The notes beneath the pieces are model-generated. The model made no database searches. It was not told where the DNA came from and was given only the letters and a program-made list of their open reading frames with translations. Both the position numbers and the translations under genes were made by a program. This document shows, piece by piece, positions 39,794 through 48,037 of a DNA stretch of 64,000 nucleotides. Numbering within the stretch: position 1 is the stretch's first letter; the number at the start of each line of letters is the position of its first letter. This stretch comes from Actinomadura mexicana (GTDB lineage Bacteria > Actinomycetota > Actinomycetes > Streptosporangiales > Streptosporangiaceae), in NCBI RefSeq assembly GCF_900188105.1, contig NZ_FZNP01000001.1:806001-870000 (forward strand), read 5' to 3'.

Positions 39794-39887
39794 GGCCTCG
39801 AAGTTAGCCCACTCCACCCCCCGTTCGCACGGCGAACCTCCCCGTGCGCGTCACCCCGCCAACCCTGGTAACCTCATACCGCGTCGC

Positions 39888-39959
39888 GCCCCCTTAGCTC
39901 AGGGGATAGAGCAACGGCCTCCGGAGCCGTGTGCGCAGGTTCGAATCCTGCAGGGGGCA
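39888..39959 (+). tRNA. tRNA-Arg (anticodon CCG)
   Basis: A 72-base cloverleaf. The acceptor GCCCCCT pairs with AGGGGGC, D stem GCTC pairs with GAGC, and anticodon stem ACGGC pairs with GCCGT around CTCCGGA (anticodon CCG at 39921-39923). T stem GCAGG pairs with CCTGC around TTCGAAT, with discriminator A. CCA is not encoded. Its 3' half is a classical tyrosine-recombinase target, and an integrase fragment follows. Confidence 0.97.
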
Positions 39960-39977
39960 CCTCCAGACGATCAGCGA

Positions 39978-40017
39978 AAACCCCGGTTGACCAGGCATTA
40001 GCCAGGCGCCGGGGTTT
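39978..40017 (+). terminator. Terminator downstream of tRNA-Arg
   Basis: AAACCCCGG (39978-39986) pairs with CCGGGGTTT (40009-40017), with a 22-base loop and a following GTTG. This is close to a classical intrinsic terminator for the tRNA transcript. Confidence 0.6.
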
Positions 40018-40122
40018 GTTGCGTATGCAGCCTGTGCCAGCGGAAGCCGCCCATTGTCGCGGTTCCCGGAACATGCGCGGAACGCGGTCGAGGCCATCCG
40101 CCCAGGTCACCCCCAGCAGAAG

Positions 40123-40145
40123 AGCCCCGGCGCGGAACCGGGGCT
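40123..40145. terminator. Hairpin at the end of the integrase remnant
   Basis: AGCCCCGG (40123-40130) pairs with CCGGGGCT (40138-40145) around CGCGGAA, overlapping the stop of the minus-strand integrase fragment. Confidence 0.6.
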
Positions 40146-40450
40146 CAGGCTAGCGGCCTAGCGCCGCATCCATCCGTTCGACAGAGACCGTCCTCATTGT
40201 CGAGGCAGTGCACGTAGATCCGTTGCAGGACCTCCACGTTGTGACCGGCCCACTCGGCGACCTGGGTAGCCGGCATCCCGGGATTGAGCCGCCACGAGAC
40301 CCCGGCGTGCCGAAAGTCGTACGGTTTGCGCGCAAGCGGAGCCTCGGCCTGTGCCGTACCTCTGGCCACGTTCAGGACCCGCCACAGCGTCAAGGGGCGG
40401 CGGCGCTCGCGCCGCCGCGCGGCCCGGCGCCGTAGGTATGGTTCCGCCAT
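40145..40450 (-). pseudogene. C-terminal fragment of a tyrosine recombinase (integrase)
   Basis: About 60-70 residues match the end of actinobacterial integrative-element integrases. RKPYDFRHAGVSWRLNPGMP carries the catalytic Arg-His, then TQVAEWAGHN holds the second His and VLQRIYVHCLD holds the tyrosine nucleophile. The N-terminal SAM-like domain and the upstream catalytic Arg and Lys are missing, so the enzyme is dead. It reads toward tRNA-Arg, 185 bases away, the normal arrangement of an integrase at its attachment site. This is a remnant of an element once inserted in the tRNA gene. Confidence 0.78.
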
Positions 40451-40664
40451 GGATGACGCCAGCTTCCTGCTGGAGTGGCTCTTAGAGCAGGGCGTGAACG
40501 CGCTTCTCAGAGTCGATGCCGAGCGTGGGGCCCGCCCTTGGACGTTCTACGCAAGCGGAGGGCCACTTGCCGGAAGTTGGGTGCGAGTCGATGCTGACAC
40601 AGCAGAGGAGTGTCTGTGGCGCGCCTACAAGCACCTCAAGAAGGCGGGTGTTGAACTGCCTTGA
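40449..40664 (+). CDS. Hypothetical 71-residue protein
   Basis: A small acidic protein with well-ordered composition (FLLEWLLEQGVNALLRVD, then GSWVRVDADTAEECLWRAY). I do not recognise it. The ATG overlaps the first codon of the integrase fragment on the other strand, so both starts cannot be functional, and this supports the integrase being broken. The ribosome site is poor. It may be cargo of the lost element. Confidence 0.45.
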   Translation: MDDASFLLEWLLEQGVNALLRVDAERGARPWTFYASGGPLAGSWVRVDADTAEECLWRAYKHLKKAGVELP

Positions 40665-40987
40665 TGAGGATGCCGAAGGTCAAGGCAGAGCGAGCGCGAC
40701 TCGGGGCACGCCGCCCCCGAACCCCCTGCGAGCCGGAGCATTCGTACGCGCGGACGTGCGCTAGTCGCGCATTGGAACCAGGCATCAAAGATCGTCTGCG
40801 CTGAGTCTGCGAGGTTCGTCTCGACGGCAGGCCCCGTAGGCAGCGGACGGGTAAGGAGGTCCGCGCCGATCAGAGCGATGCCGTGTCGTTCTGGAACGTC
40901 CCTGATTTGGCGATACAGGGGAAAGCGGCTCTTCTCGTTTTTGGCCCATGTGACACCGGGACGCCACCACGGGATGCCGTCTGTCAC
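40625..40987 (-). CDS. Possible 120-residue protein or gene fragment
   Basis: An open frame with a GGAG site 9 bases before GTG 40987. The first 75 residues look protein-like (PWWRPGVTWAKNEKSRFPLY, then SAQTIFDAWFQC), while the last 40 are Arg/Ser/Cys-rich and look like read-through of noncoding DNA. It overlaps the end of the 71-residue frame by 40 bases. It is probably a truncated cargo gene; no function is assigned. Confidence 0.3.
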   Translation of the reverse strand: MTDGIPWWRPGVTWAKNEKSRFPLYRQIRDVPERHGIALIGADLLTRPLPTGPAVETNLADSAQTIFDAWFQCATSARPRVRMLRLAGGSGAACPESRSLCLDLRHPHQGSSTPAFLRCL

Positions 40988-41013
40988 GGCACGTGCTCCA
41001 GGATTCGAAGGAA

Positions 41014-41081
41014 GGGCGGGGCGGATCGTTGTGATCCGTCCCGCCCTCGGCTGGTGTCCCGGCGCCGTCGGTGGCGCCGGG
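41014..41081 (-). terminator. Double hairpin terminator
   Basis: The first hairpin is 41014-41027 with 41033-41046, a 14-bp stem with one G-U pair and loop GTTGT. The second is CCCGGCGCC (41058-41066) with GGCGCCGGG (41073-41081) and a 6-base loop. They follow the minus-strand exported protein gene by about 40 bases. Confidence 0.75.
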
Positions 41082-41119
41082 AGGAGTTCATCGGCGAGGA
41101 TCGACCCGCGAGGCGCCGA

Positions 41120-41680
41120 TCAGCGCCAGTGACCGTACCCCCGTGCTCCGACGAACAGGTAGCCGGATACCGAGGTGTCGTCCAGCGGGCCGTTCCCGCC
41201 GATGCCGGTCTTCGAGAGATCCCCGTCGACCTTTTTCATCAGCCGGTCGAAACTGGCCCAAGCGGTGTCCTTGGTACCGGAGAAGTGGACCAGGGCCGCG
41301 AGTTCGGAAGCGACCGGCCGGTAGATGGTCTTGCTCAGCACTGCCGGTCCGCCCTTGTCGATCGCGTCGACCAGCATGAACTTCTCGATCGCCATGGACT
41401 GGGGATCGGCTTCGGTGCTGCCGGGGCAGCCGGGTGCCTGGAGGCGATGGACGTCGACCCAGATGACGGCGTAGACGTCCTCCGACGTCCGCCGGGCTTC
41501 CAGGGCCCGCGTCAGGGCCTCGGCGCCGGGCAGGTCCGCCAGCTTCTTCTCTTCCTCCGCGCAGACCTCGGCGTAAGTCAGCGGCCCGTTGTCGGCGTTC
41601 CCGCGACTGCAGAGGCTTGCGAGCGGTGCCGTCAGTGCCAGGATGATCAGCATGACGATCACGCGTCGGTTGGTAAGCAC
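41120..41680 (-). CDS. Exported or membrane-anchored protein, function unknown
   Basis: A 186-residue protein with an N-terminal hydrophobic segment (RRVIVMLIILALTAPLASL), a signal peptide or anchor, and an acidic soluble domain. It is not recognised. Recognisable stretches are DVYAVIWVDVHRL and YRPVASELAALVHFSGTKDT. GTG 41680 has a GGAGGA site at 7 bases, so the longer frame to 41794 is not used. It ends before a double terminator and seems to be a single-gene unit in a low-conservation patch. Confidence 0.65.
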   Translation of the reverse strand: MLTNRRVIVMLIILALTAPLASLCSRGNADNGPLTYAEVCAEEEKKLADLPGAEALTRALEARRTSEDVYAVIWVDVHRLQAPGCPGSTEADPQSMAIEKFMLVDAIDKGGPAVLSKTIYRPVASELAALVHFSGTKDTAWASFDRLMKKVDGDLSKTGIGGNGPLDDTSVSGYLFVGARGYGHWR

Positions 41681-41786
41681 GGTGGGTCCTCCGAGTTTTC
41701 TTTGTTGACCGCTCTTTCCGGCGGTCGTTCTCGTAGGACCGTCGCTGGTCGGCGGCGATCGGCAACTTGGGACATACGACCGGACG

Positions 41787-41960
41787 ATGCTCACCGGGAA
41801 CTACAAGGCCCAGATCCTCCGCCGCCTACGACGGGGTGTCCGAAGGCGGTTCTGAAGGTGGCGCCATGCCGCGCACCGCCAAGCCGATGCAGAGCGCGGG
41901 CGAGGACGGAGAATTCGCCAGGTTGCGCGCCGAGAACAAGAAACTGTCCGGCGATGTGTT
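41787..41960 (+). pseudogene. Transposase orfA (helix-turn-helix) remnant
   Basis: The frame from ATG 41787 reads MLTGNYKAQIL and then stops. A +1 or -1 shifted frame continues AAYDGVSEGGSEGGA, and further on comes DGEFARLRAENKKL. In this order these match the start, middle and leucine-zipper end of IS3-type helper (orfA) transposases. At least one frameshift and a deletion of the middle break the gene, and no orfB or terminal repeats are visible. The match is by pattern memory. Confidence 0.5.
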
Positions 41961-41973
41961 GTGTCGGCTCTTT

Positions 41974-43155
41974 CTACGCCCGGGACTGGTCGGATGTTCG
42001 CCGCGATCCGGGCGGTGGTCGTTTTGGTTGGGGAGGGGACTTGGCGGGGCTTCTGTGGATTACGAGTAGCGCTCTGTCGTCTGCCAGCCTGCCTTTTGCG
42101 TAATCGTTTAGTTCTTGATGGACGGTCGGTGCGATCTCCTCGGGGGGCAGGTGCTTCCAGGCGGCCAGGCGCTCCGTCAGGGGGAAGAAGGCGCCGGACG
42201 GGTCGCGGGTCTCGGTGACGCCGTCGGTGCACAGGAGAAGTGTGGAATCAACTGGGAAGTTGAAGGCTGCGACGGTCCGTGGCTCGGGGCTGAGGAAGGC
42301 CAATCCGAGGGGCAGGGATGCCTCTCCCAGGGGTATCTGGCCGGTTTCTTGTTCGGACAGCGAGTAGGGCGGGATGTGGCCGCAGTTGATGGCCTGGGCC
42401 TTCGTTTCCGAGCCGATGTCGAGGATGAGCGCCGTGACGAAGCGTTGTTCCTCGCCTGTCTGGGCGACGAAGGCGTTGTGCCGCCGCACCGAGTTCTCCA
42501 GGGCTTCCACGACGGCGGCGAGCGTGGGCTCCGCCAGGGCCGCTTCACGGAACGAGTTGAGTACCGCGAAGGCGGCGCTGATGGCGGGCAGGCCCTTGCC
42601 CTGGACGTCGGCGATGAGGACGCGGCTGCCGTACGGGGTCGGCATGGCCTCGTAGACGTCGCCGCCGACCAGGCTGTCCTCCTCGACCGGCTCGTACAGG
42701 CCGTGGACGAGCAGTTCGCGGGTGACGAGGGGGAACGGGCGCAGGATCTGGCGCTGCAGGGCGGCCGCCGCGGAGCGGAGACGGCTGATCTCTCGTTCCT
42801 GGCGGATGCGCCGGACCGCCTGGACCACGCTCAGGCCGTTGAGCGCGACTGCGAAGATGATGACGCTCGCGGCGGCCGCCGCGGTCGACAGCGGGCTGCG
42901 GATCAGCGATCCGGCGATGACCAGGATCGTCCAGACGGAGGCGACCGCGGTCTGCCGGACCGTTCCGCGGCCGGCGATCAGGGTGGGCAGGAAGACGAGG
43001 AACGGGGCCAGGCCGGTCTCCCTGCCGAGCACGACGCCGGTCACCGCGAGGACCGTCGTGATCCCCACCAGCCATCCCGCCACGACCGGCCAAGGGAGGC
43101 CGCCCCGTCTCGCGGCGGCGTTCGGATCCTGCGAGATGCCCATCTGCTGCCCCAC
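41974..43155 (-). CDS. PP2C/SpoIIE-type serine/threonine phosphatase with membrane domain
   Basis: A 393-residue protein. Residues 20-115 form a membrane region of about five helices (PVVAGWLVGITTVLAVTGVVL and following), then a short coiled coil (RRIRQEREISRLRSAA). The SpoIIE/RsbU phosphatase domain follows, with VGGDVYEAMPTPYG and ADVQGKGLPA (metal-binding Asp residues) and, near the end, ADDRALLVIHR. It likely dephosphorylates an anti-sigma-factor antagonist in a partner-switching pathway; no such partner is adjacent. The start is GTG 43155, with ATG 43143 as alternative. The C-terminal 30 residues are Pro/Arg-rich and AT-richer than the surroundings. Confidence 0.87.
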   Translation of the reverse strand: MGQQMGISQDPNAAARRGGLPWPVVAGWLVGITTVLAVTGVVLGRETGLAPFLVFLPTLIAGRGTVRQTAVASVWTILVIAGSLIRSPLSTAAAAASVIIFAVALNGLSVVQAVRRIRQEREISRLRSAAAALQRQILRPFPLVTRELLVHGLYEPVEEDSLVGGDVYEAMPTPYGSRVLIADVQGKGLPAISAAFAVLNSFREAALAEPTLAAVVEALENSVRRHNAFVAQTGEEQRFVTALILDIGSETKAQAINCGHIPPYSLSEQETGQIPLGEASLPLGLAFLSPEPRTVAAFNFPVDSTLLLCTDGVTETRDPSGAFFPLTERLAAWKHLPPEEIAPTVHQELNDYAKGRLADDRALLVIHRSPAKSPPQPKRPPPGSRRTSDQSRA

Positions 43156-43279
43156 CGAGAGCCGTCACTTCCGTGATCATTAGAACACGCGTTGTGATCA
43201 GACCCGGGGGCGGTTCGTCCCTGGAGGGAGATGGGGCGGACCCTGGCTGCAGGCGATCAAGGCTCTCGTCCGACGGTGC

Positions 43280-43322
43280 GGTGGCTCGGCGTCGGCACGC
43301 TGCCGTGCGACGCCGAACCGCC
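43280..43322 (-). terminator. Long imperfect hairpin after the VOC gene
   Basis: CGGCGTCG (43287-43294) pairs with CGACGCCG (43308-43315), with an inner CACG/CGTG stem and outer GG-GG extensions. It ends 21 bases past the VOC stop. Confidence 0.65.
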
Positions 43323-43342
43323 TTACCGGCACTCGCGGGCGG

Positions 43343-43756
43343 CTACTCCGCGTAGGGCTGGTCGGTTCCCTGGGCGCTGTAGCCGAGGCTCCAGATGTAA
43401 CCGTCCGGGTCGGCGAAGGTGCCGCCGTACCCGCCCCACGGCAGGGCGCCGGCGGGCTTGAGGATCGTGGCGCCGGCCTTCTCGGCCTCCGCCATGACCT
43501 CGTCCACCCGCGCCTCACTGCGGACGACGTAGGTCAGGACCAGCCCGCTGAAGCCGCTGCCCTCCGGGCTCGTGCCCACCTGGTCGGCGAGGCCCTCGCG
43601 GCCGTAGAAGCCGACGGGCGAGGCCCCGTCCGACTCGAAGAACACCGAGATGCCGTAGTCGTTCTGGATCTTCCAGCCGAGCCCCTCGGTGTAGAACCGC
43701 TTGGCCCGGTCCATGTCCCGGACGCCCAGCAGGATCGAACTCACGTGCGCCTTCAT
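43343..43756 (-). CDS. VOC (glyoxalase/bleomycin-resistance) superfamily protein
   Basis: A 137-residue single VOC fold with two beta-alpha-beta-beta-beta units: SSILLGVRDMDRAKRFYTEGLGWK at the N-terminus and GGTFADPDGYIWSLGY at the C-terminus. Candidate metal ligands are weak: no clear His at the start and no final Glu. It may therefore be a metal-free binder rather than a glyoxalase. It stands alone behind its own terminator. Confidence 0.85.
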   Translation of the reverse strand: MKAHVSSILLGVRDMDRAKRFYTEGLGWKIQNDYGISVFFESDGASPVGFYGREGLADQVGTSPEGSGFSGLVLTYVVRSEARVDEVMAEAEKAGATILKPAGALPWGGYGGTFADPDGYIWSLGYSAQGTDQPYAE

Positions 43757-43879
43757 GTCTGTCCCCTTGTGTGCGTGATGGTGGCCGGTCGGCCACCTGC
43801 TTCCGCCTTCGTGAGGATCACGCTATGTAAGGACCGGGGGCGGGCACTTCTCGATTCCTGATCGATCCTTCGGGTCGTT

Positions 43880-46174
43880 TCACGGGGAGTGGAGGTCCAG
43901 GGCTGCGCGGATCATCGAGTCGGCGTCTATGCCGTGGTGACGGTGGACGTCTTCGATGGAGCCGGACTGGCCGAAGGTGGTGACGCCCAGGGTCGTGCAG
44001 GGGACGTTGTTCACGCCGGCCAGGAAGGCCAGGGTGTGGGGGTGGCCGTCCAGGACGGTGACCAGCGGGGTGGCGCGCGAGGCGGGGAACGCCTGGTCCA
44101 GGATCCAGTTCGGGGCGTCGTCCTGGCCCTGCCGGGAGCGGAGGGCCTGGAAGAGCAGGCCGGGGCTGGTCACGCAGACCACGTCCGTGCCGACGCCCGC
44201 CTGCTCCAGGCGGTCGGCGGCGGCCAGGGCCTCGGGGACGAGTGCGCCCATCGCCGCGATGGTGACGGCGGGACGGGCGGAGCGGCGCAGCGGGTAGGCG
44301 CCGGCGATCACTTGGCGGCGGCGGCGTTCGCGGGACGCCGGGTCGGACGGGACCGCCGCGAGGGTCTGGTCGACCGGGCGGGTCGACAGGCGCAGGTAGG
44401 CGGATCCGCCGTCGGGGCGGCCGAGGCGGGCCATGCTCGCGAGCAGCGTCCATTCGGTGTCGAGGACGAACGCGGGCTCGTAGGCGACGCAGCCCGGCTG
44501 CTCGACGCCGATCGACGGGGTGACGATCGACTGGTGCGCGCCGCCCTCGGGGGCCAGCGTGACCCCGGACGGGGTGCCGATCAGGATCGACTGGCCGCCC
44601 GCGTAGATGCCGAACGACCAGGGTTCGAGCGCGCGGCCGACGAACGGGTCGTACAGGACGCCGATCGGGAGCAGCGGACGGTTCCAGCGGCTCCAGGTGG
44701 CGCCGAGTTCGCCGAGGAGGCCGACCAGGTTGGTCTCGGCGATGCCGAGCTCGATGTGCTGGCCCGCCGGGCCTTCCCGCCAGTGCAGGATCGTCTCGCC
44801 GTCGTCGGCGAACCAGTCGCGGCGTTCGGAGGTCGACCAGACGCCGACCTTGTTCACCCAGCCGCCGAGGTTGGTGCTGGAGCTGACGTCCGGGCTCACG
44901 GTGACGACGCGGGCGGCGGCGTCGGGCGCCTCGCGCGTGAGGTCGAGGAGCAGCCGGCCGAGGGCGGCCTGGGTGGTGGCGGTGCCCTTGGGGGTGCGGC
45001 CGATGTCGTCCGGCACCGGGGGCGGGGCCTGCGGCGCGGCGGGGGGCCGGCGCAGCCGCGTCGCGGTTTCGGCGCACAGGAGGGCGGCGGCCGATCCGTC
45101 CTCGAAACGGGCCCAGGGGGCGTCCGGGTCGGCGCCCAGGCGGGGCGCGAGCTCGGCGATCTGGTCGGCGGTGAGGAGGGAGGAGTGGTTCTGCGGGTGG
45201 CCCTCGCTGGGCAGGCCGTGGCCCTTGACCGTGTACGCGAACACCACGGTCGGCCTGGTGTCGTCGATGGCGTCGAACGCCTCGGCCAGGGTGCCGAGGT
45301 CGTGGCCGCCCAGGTTGCGGAGGGCCGCGAGGAGGGTGGTGTCGTCGAGTTCCGCGATCAGCCGGGCGACCGGTTCGCTGCCGCCGGGGAGGCGGTCGCG
45401 GAGTTCGCCGGCGTCGCAGCGCAGCAGGCGCTGGTACTCCGGGTTGGGCATCGCGTCGATGCGGGCGCGCAGGTCCTCGCCGCCGGGGCGCTCGAACAGC
45501 CCGGTCAGCAGCCGGCCGTACTTCAGCGTCAGCACCTGCCAGCCGGCGGCGGCGAACATGCCCTTCAGCCGGTGCGCGGCCAGGTACGGGACGACGCGGT
45601 CGAGGGACTGCCGGTTGAGGTCGACGATCCACACGATCTCGCCCAGCTCGGCCACGCCCGGGTCGAGGATCGCCTCCCAGACGGCGCCCTCGTCCAGTTC
45701 CGCGTCGCCGACCAGGGAGTACTGCCGCCCGGCGGGCGCTCCTTGCACGTACCGGCGGGCGACCGCGCCCCAGATCGGCGCGGTGGCCCCGATGCCCACC
45801 GAGCCGGTGGAGTAGTCGACCGGGTCGGGGTCCTTGGTCCGGCTCGGGTAGCTCTGCAGCCCGCCGAACTCGCGCAGGGTCGTCAGGTACCGCTCGTCCA
45901 GCTCGCCGAGCAGGTAGTTGATCGCGTGCAGGACGGGGGAGGCGTGCGGCTTGACCGAGACGCGGTCCTGCGGCCCGAGGTGGCGGAACCACAGCGCCGT
46001 CATGATGGACGCGATCGACGCCGAGGACGCCTGGTGGCCGCCCACCTTCAGCCCGGACGGGTTGGGCCGGACGCGGTTGGCGTGGTGCACGATGGCCGTG
46101 GACAGCCACAGCACCCGCCGCTCGACCTCCTCCAGCACCCCGGAGTGCGCGGCCGTCGCCACCGGATCGTTCAT
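43880..46174 (-). CDS. Transketolase/pyruvate dehydrogenase E1-like protein
   Basis: A 764-residue thiamine diphosphate enzyme resembling homodimeric 2-oxoacid dehydrogenase E1 (AceE) and transketolase. The N-terminal ThDP-binding half carries VGDAELDEGAVWEAI with the GDxxxxEGxxxE signature. The central pyrimidine-binding half has HIELGIAETNLVGLLGELG with the catalytic Glu, and a transketolase C-terminal domain follows. It is shorter than AceE (about 890). No E2, E3 or lipoyl protein is near, so partner and reaction are open: oxidative decarboxylation, ketol transfer and 2-oxoacid ligation are all possible. A long frame on the opposite strand is its shadow. Confidence 0.85.
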   Translation of the reverse strand: MNDPVATAAHSGVLEEVERRVLWLSTAIVHHANRVRPNPSGLKVGGHQASSASIASIMTALWFRHLGPQDRVSVKPHASPVLHAINYLLGELDERYLTTLREFGGLQSYPSRTKDPDPVDYSTGSVGIGATAPIWGAVARRYVQGAPAGRQYSLVGDAELDEGAVWEAILDPGVAELGEIVWIVDLNRQSLDRVVPYLAAHRLKGMFAAAGWQVLTLKYGRLLTGLFERPGGEDLRARIDAMPNPEYQRLLRCDAGELRDRLPGGSEPVARLIAELDDTTLLAALRNLGGHDLGTLAEAFDAIDDTRPTVVFAYTVKGHGLPSEGHPQNHSSLLTADQIAELAPRLGADPDAPWARFEDGSAAALLCAETATRLRRPPAAPQAPPPVPDDIGRTPKGTATTQAALGRLLLDLTREAPDAAARVVTVSPDVSSSTNLGGWVNKVGVWSTSERRDWFADDGETILHWREGPAGQHIELGIAETNLVGLLGELGATWSRWNRPLLPIGVLYDPFVGRALEPWSFGIYAGGQSILIGTPSGVTLAPEGGAHQSIVTPSIGVEQPGCVAYEPAFVLDTEWTLLASMARLGRPDGGSAYLRLSTRPVDQTLAAVPSDPASRERRRRQVIAGAYPLRRSARPAVTIAAMGALVPEALAAADRLEQAGVGTDVVCVTSPGLLFQALRSRQGQDDAPNWILDQAFPASRATPLVTVLDGHPHTLAFLAGVNNVPCTTLGVTTFGQSGSIEDVHRHHGIDADSMIRAALDLHSP

Positions 46175-46320
46175 CGTCGGCTCCTTTGCCTCGGCGCCAG
46201 GGCGGGGTCGGGTCGACGGAGATCGACTGGCTCCCCGTGACGGCGTCCGCGATGGCCACCGCCAGGGTACGGCCCGGAACGCGCCCGATAACCGCCGACC
46301 TCAGCCCATACCGGCCGGTT

Positions 46321-47913
46321 CTACCCGGCCGATGCCGTGGTGGCGAGGTCCAGGGAGGCGCGCACGGCGGCGGGCAGGTCACGCAGCCGGTGGAGCGGGA
46401 GTTCCAGCAACGTGACGTCTCGCGCCCAGGGAGCGGCGTCGGCCACGACTGCGCGGGCCTGCCGCTTGGTCAGGCCGGCGTGCGCGTCGACCAGGGCGTC
46501 GCGCCAGACGTTGGCGACCTTCCCGTGCGCCCGGTCCATGATGGCGCGCACGATCCGCTGCGCCTGGTCGGCCGTGCCGGACGAGGCGCGCACCGCCTCC
46601 ACGGTCGCGCCGCGCCGGGTCAGCTCGTACACGCCCGCCAGCGACGCGGCCTCGTCCGCGAGGTCGCCGGGAGGCTCGGGCAGGAACACCCGCACGTGCT
46701 CGGCGCGCGTGGCCAGCAGCACGCGGACCAGCGCGCCCTCCAGCCCCGGGGGCAGCGCGACGGCCGCGTGCCGCACCCGCGCGGCGTACGGCTTGGCCAG
46801 CCAGGTCGTCAGCCGCACGCGCGGCACCTGCGGCAGCACCTGCTTGGGCCAGTCCCCGACCAGGACGTCCGGCCGCAGATCGGCGACGTCGTCGGGCGAC
46901 GCCCGCACCGCCGTCCGGGCTTCGACGGCCTGGGGCCCCTGGGTGTAGATGGCGGTGGCGAACCGGTCGGCGCGGGCGCCGGCGGCCGGGAGGCTCTTTC
47001 CGGTCGGCCGCAGGATGTACAGGTCGGCGCGCGATCCGATCGCCTCCGCGCCGAAGTAGCCGTTGAAGTCCGGGTAGACGGCCTCGCTCACCAGGTTCAG
47101 TTCCTGCAGCGCCTGCTGGACCTTCAGCGCGAGCATCGGCGTGCGGTCGCTCGCCCCGTAGGCCAGCAGGACCCGGCCCTGCCCCTGGTCTCGTAGTCCC
47201 TGCACCGCCCGGGCCACGAACAGCCCGACGCCCTCCGGCGTGTACGGAGGATCGGTCACCGCCAGATCCGCGTACTCGACGGCGGACGCGGGCAGTCCCA
47301 GCCTCAGATCCGCCCAGCGGGTGCGCACGTCCACCTCCAGTTCGGCGGCGCACGCGTCGATGTAGGCCAGGATCCGCTCGTCGACGTCCACCACGGTGGT
47401 CTGCACGCCCGGGTGGACGAGCCCGACGGCCAGCGAGGTCAGATCGTGGTCCCCCACGCACAGCAGGCGCGTTCCCGGCAGCCAGAACCGCGCCCCCAGG
47501 AGCAGCGCCCGCCGCACCACCGTCTCCGGCGTGGCCGAGACATGGTCCAGGACGTGCCGCGCCCGCGGCGCCCGCTCGATCAGCCCGGCCACACGCTCCA
47601 CCACGGCGGCGTACTCCGGCAGCAGGTGCCCCACGGGGTCGGCCGGGTCGAGCGGACGGTACCCGGTGCGCAGGGACTCGGCGATCTCGGCGCCCTGATC
47701 GGGGGTGAGGCGGAACCGGTCGCCGCCGGAGTGCTCCAGCGACAGCCCCGCCAGCAGCGACTCCACCGAACGCCGCGGCGCGCCCGTCTCCCGGACCAGT
47801 TCGCCGAGCGTCCGCCATCGCCGGTCCGCCAGCAGGCTCAGCGCGGCGTGGATCCGCCGGGGATCCATGTCCGCCGCGACCGGCTGCCCGTTCGGCACTC
47901 CCCCATCGACCAC
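46321..47913 (-). CDS. Bis-aminopropyl spermidine synthase family protein (BpsA-like)
   Basis: A 530-residue protein related to archaeal branched-polyamine synthase, which adds aminopropyl groups from decarboxylated SAM. An N-terminal winged helix (ERG-type, RTLGELVRETGAPRRSVESL) is followed by a Rossmann methyltransferase-like core. That core has GTRLLCVGDHDLTSLAVG, VVDVDERILAY and the DPPY active-site motif in AVTDPPYTPEG. The C-terminal 200 residues are extra relative to archaeal BpsA and less conserved. It starts at GTG 47913, where a -10 element leaves no leader. It is divergent from a MetE-like gene. The substrate in bacteria is uncertain. Confidence 0.8.
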   Translation of the reverse strand: MVDGGVPNGQPVAADMDPRRIHAALSLLADRRWRTLGELVRETGAPRRSVESLLAGLSLEHSGGDRFRLTPDQGAEIAESLRTGYRPLDPADPVGHLLPEYAAVVERVAGLIERAPRARHVLDHVSATPETVVRRALLLGARFWLPGTRLLCVGDHDLTSLAVGLVHPGVQTTVVDVDERILAYIDACAAELEVDVRTRWADLRLGLPASAVEYADLAVTDPPYTPEGVGLFVARAVQGLRDQGQGRVLLAYGASDRTPMLALKVQQALQELNLVSEAVYPDFNGYFGAEAIGSRADLYILRPTGKSLPAAGARADRFATAIYTQGPQAVEARTAVRASPDDVADLRPDVLVGDWPKQVLPQVPRVRLTTWLAKPYAARVRHAAVALPPGLEGALVRVLLATRAEHVRVFLPEPPGDLADEAASLAGVYELTRRGATVEAVRASSGTADQAQRIVRAIMDRAHGKVANVWRDALVDAHAGLTKRQARAVVADAAPWARDVTLLELPLHRLRDLPAAVRASLDLATTASAG

Positions 47914-48037
47914 CCGCGAATGCTACCGGCGCACGGCCTCGGGAGGGATTCGCCGTGATGCCGCAACGGAATCACACGGCCACCTCTGGTCACGATGAGC
48001 ACCTTTGCCGCCACTCTCGGTAGCGTAGCCTCGTGGT
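47914..48037. promoter_or_regulatory. Divergent region with two leaderless-type promoters
   Basis: Minus strand: TAGCAT (47925-47920) ends six bases before GTG 47913. Plus strand: TAGCCT (48026-48031; overlapping TAGCGT at 48021) ends six bases before ATG 48038, with TTTGCC (48004-48009) as a possible -35. Neither gene has a Shine-Dalgarno sequence, so both mRNAs probably start at the initiation codon. Confidence 0.6.

Noticed and set aside
39874..40110. Minus-strand frame with the GFEPAHTAPEAVALSPELRG-type ending
   Set aside because: This is the common mistranslation of an antisense tRNA gene; it covers tRNA-Arg.
40999..41009. CAGGATTCGAA, matching 11 bases of the tRNA-Arg T arm
   Set aside because: It is in inverted orientation relative to the tRNA, whereas attachment sites flanking an element must be direct repeats; TTCGAATCC is also common to many tRNAs.
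43889..46240. A 783-codon plus-strand frame opposite the transketolase-like gene
   Set aside because: The composition is Gly/Arg/Val-rich without domains. The opposite-strand protein has complete ThDP motifs.
47395..47960. 181-codon plus-strand frame (47413-47958) inside the BpsA-like gene
   Set aside because: A shadow of the minus-strand gene, which has the DPPY motif and winged-helix start; Gln/Arg/Pro-rich with no domain.
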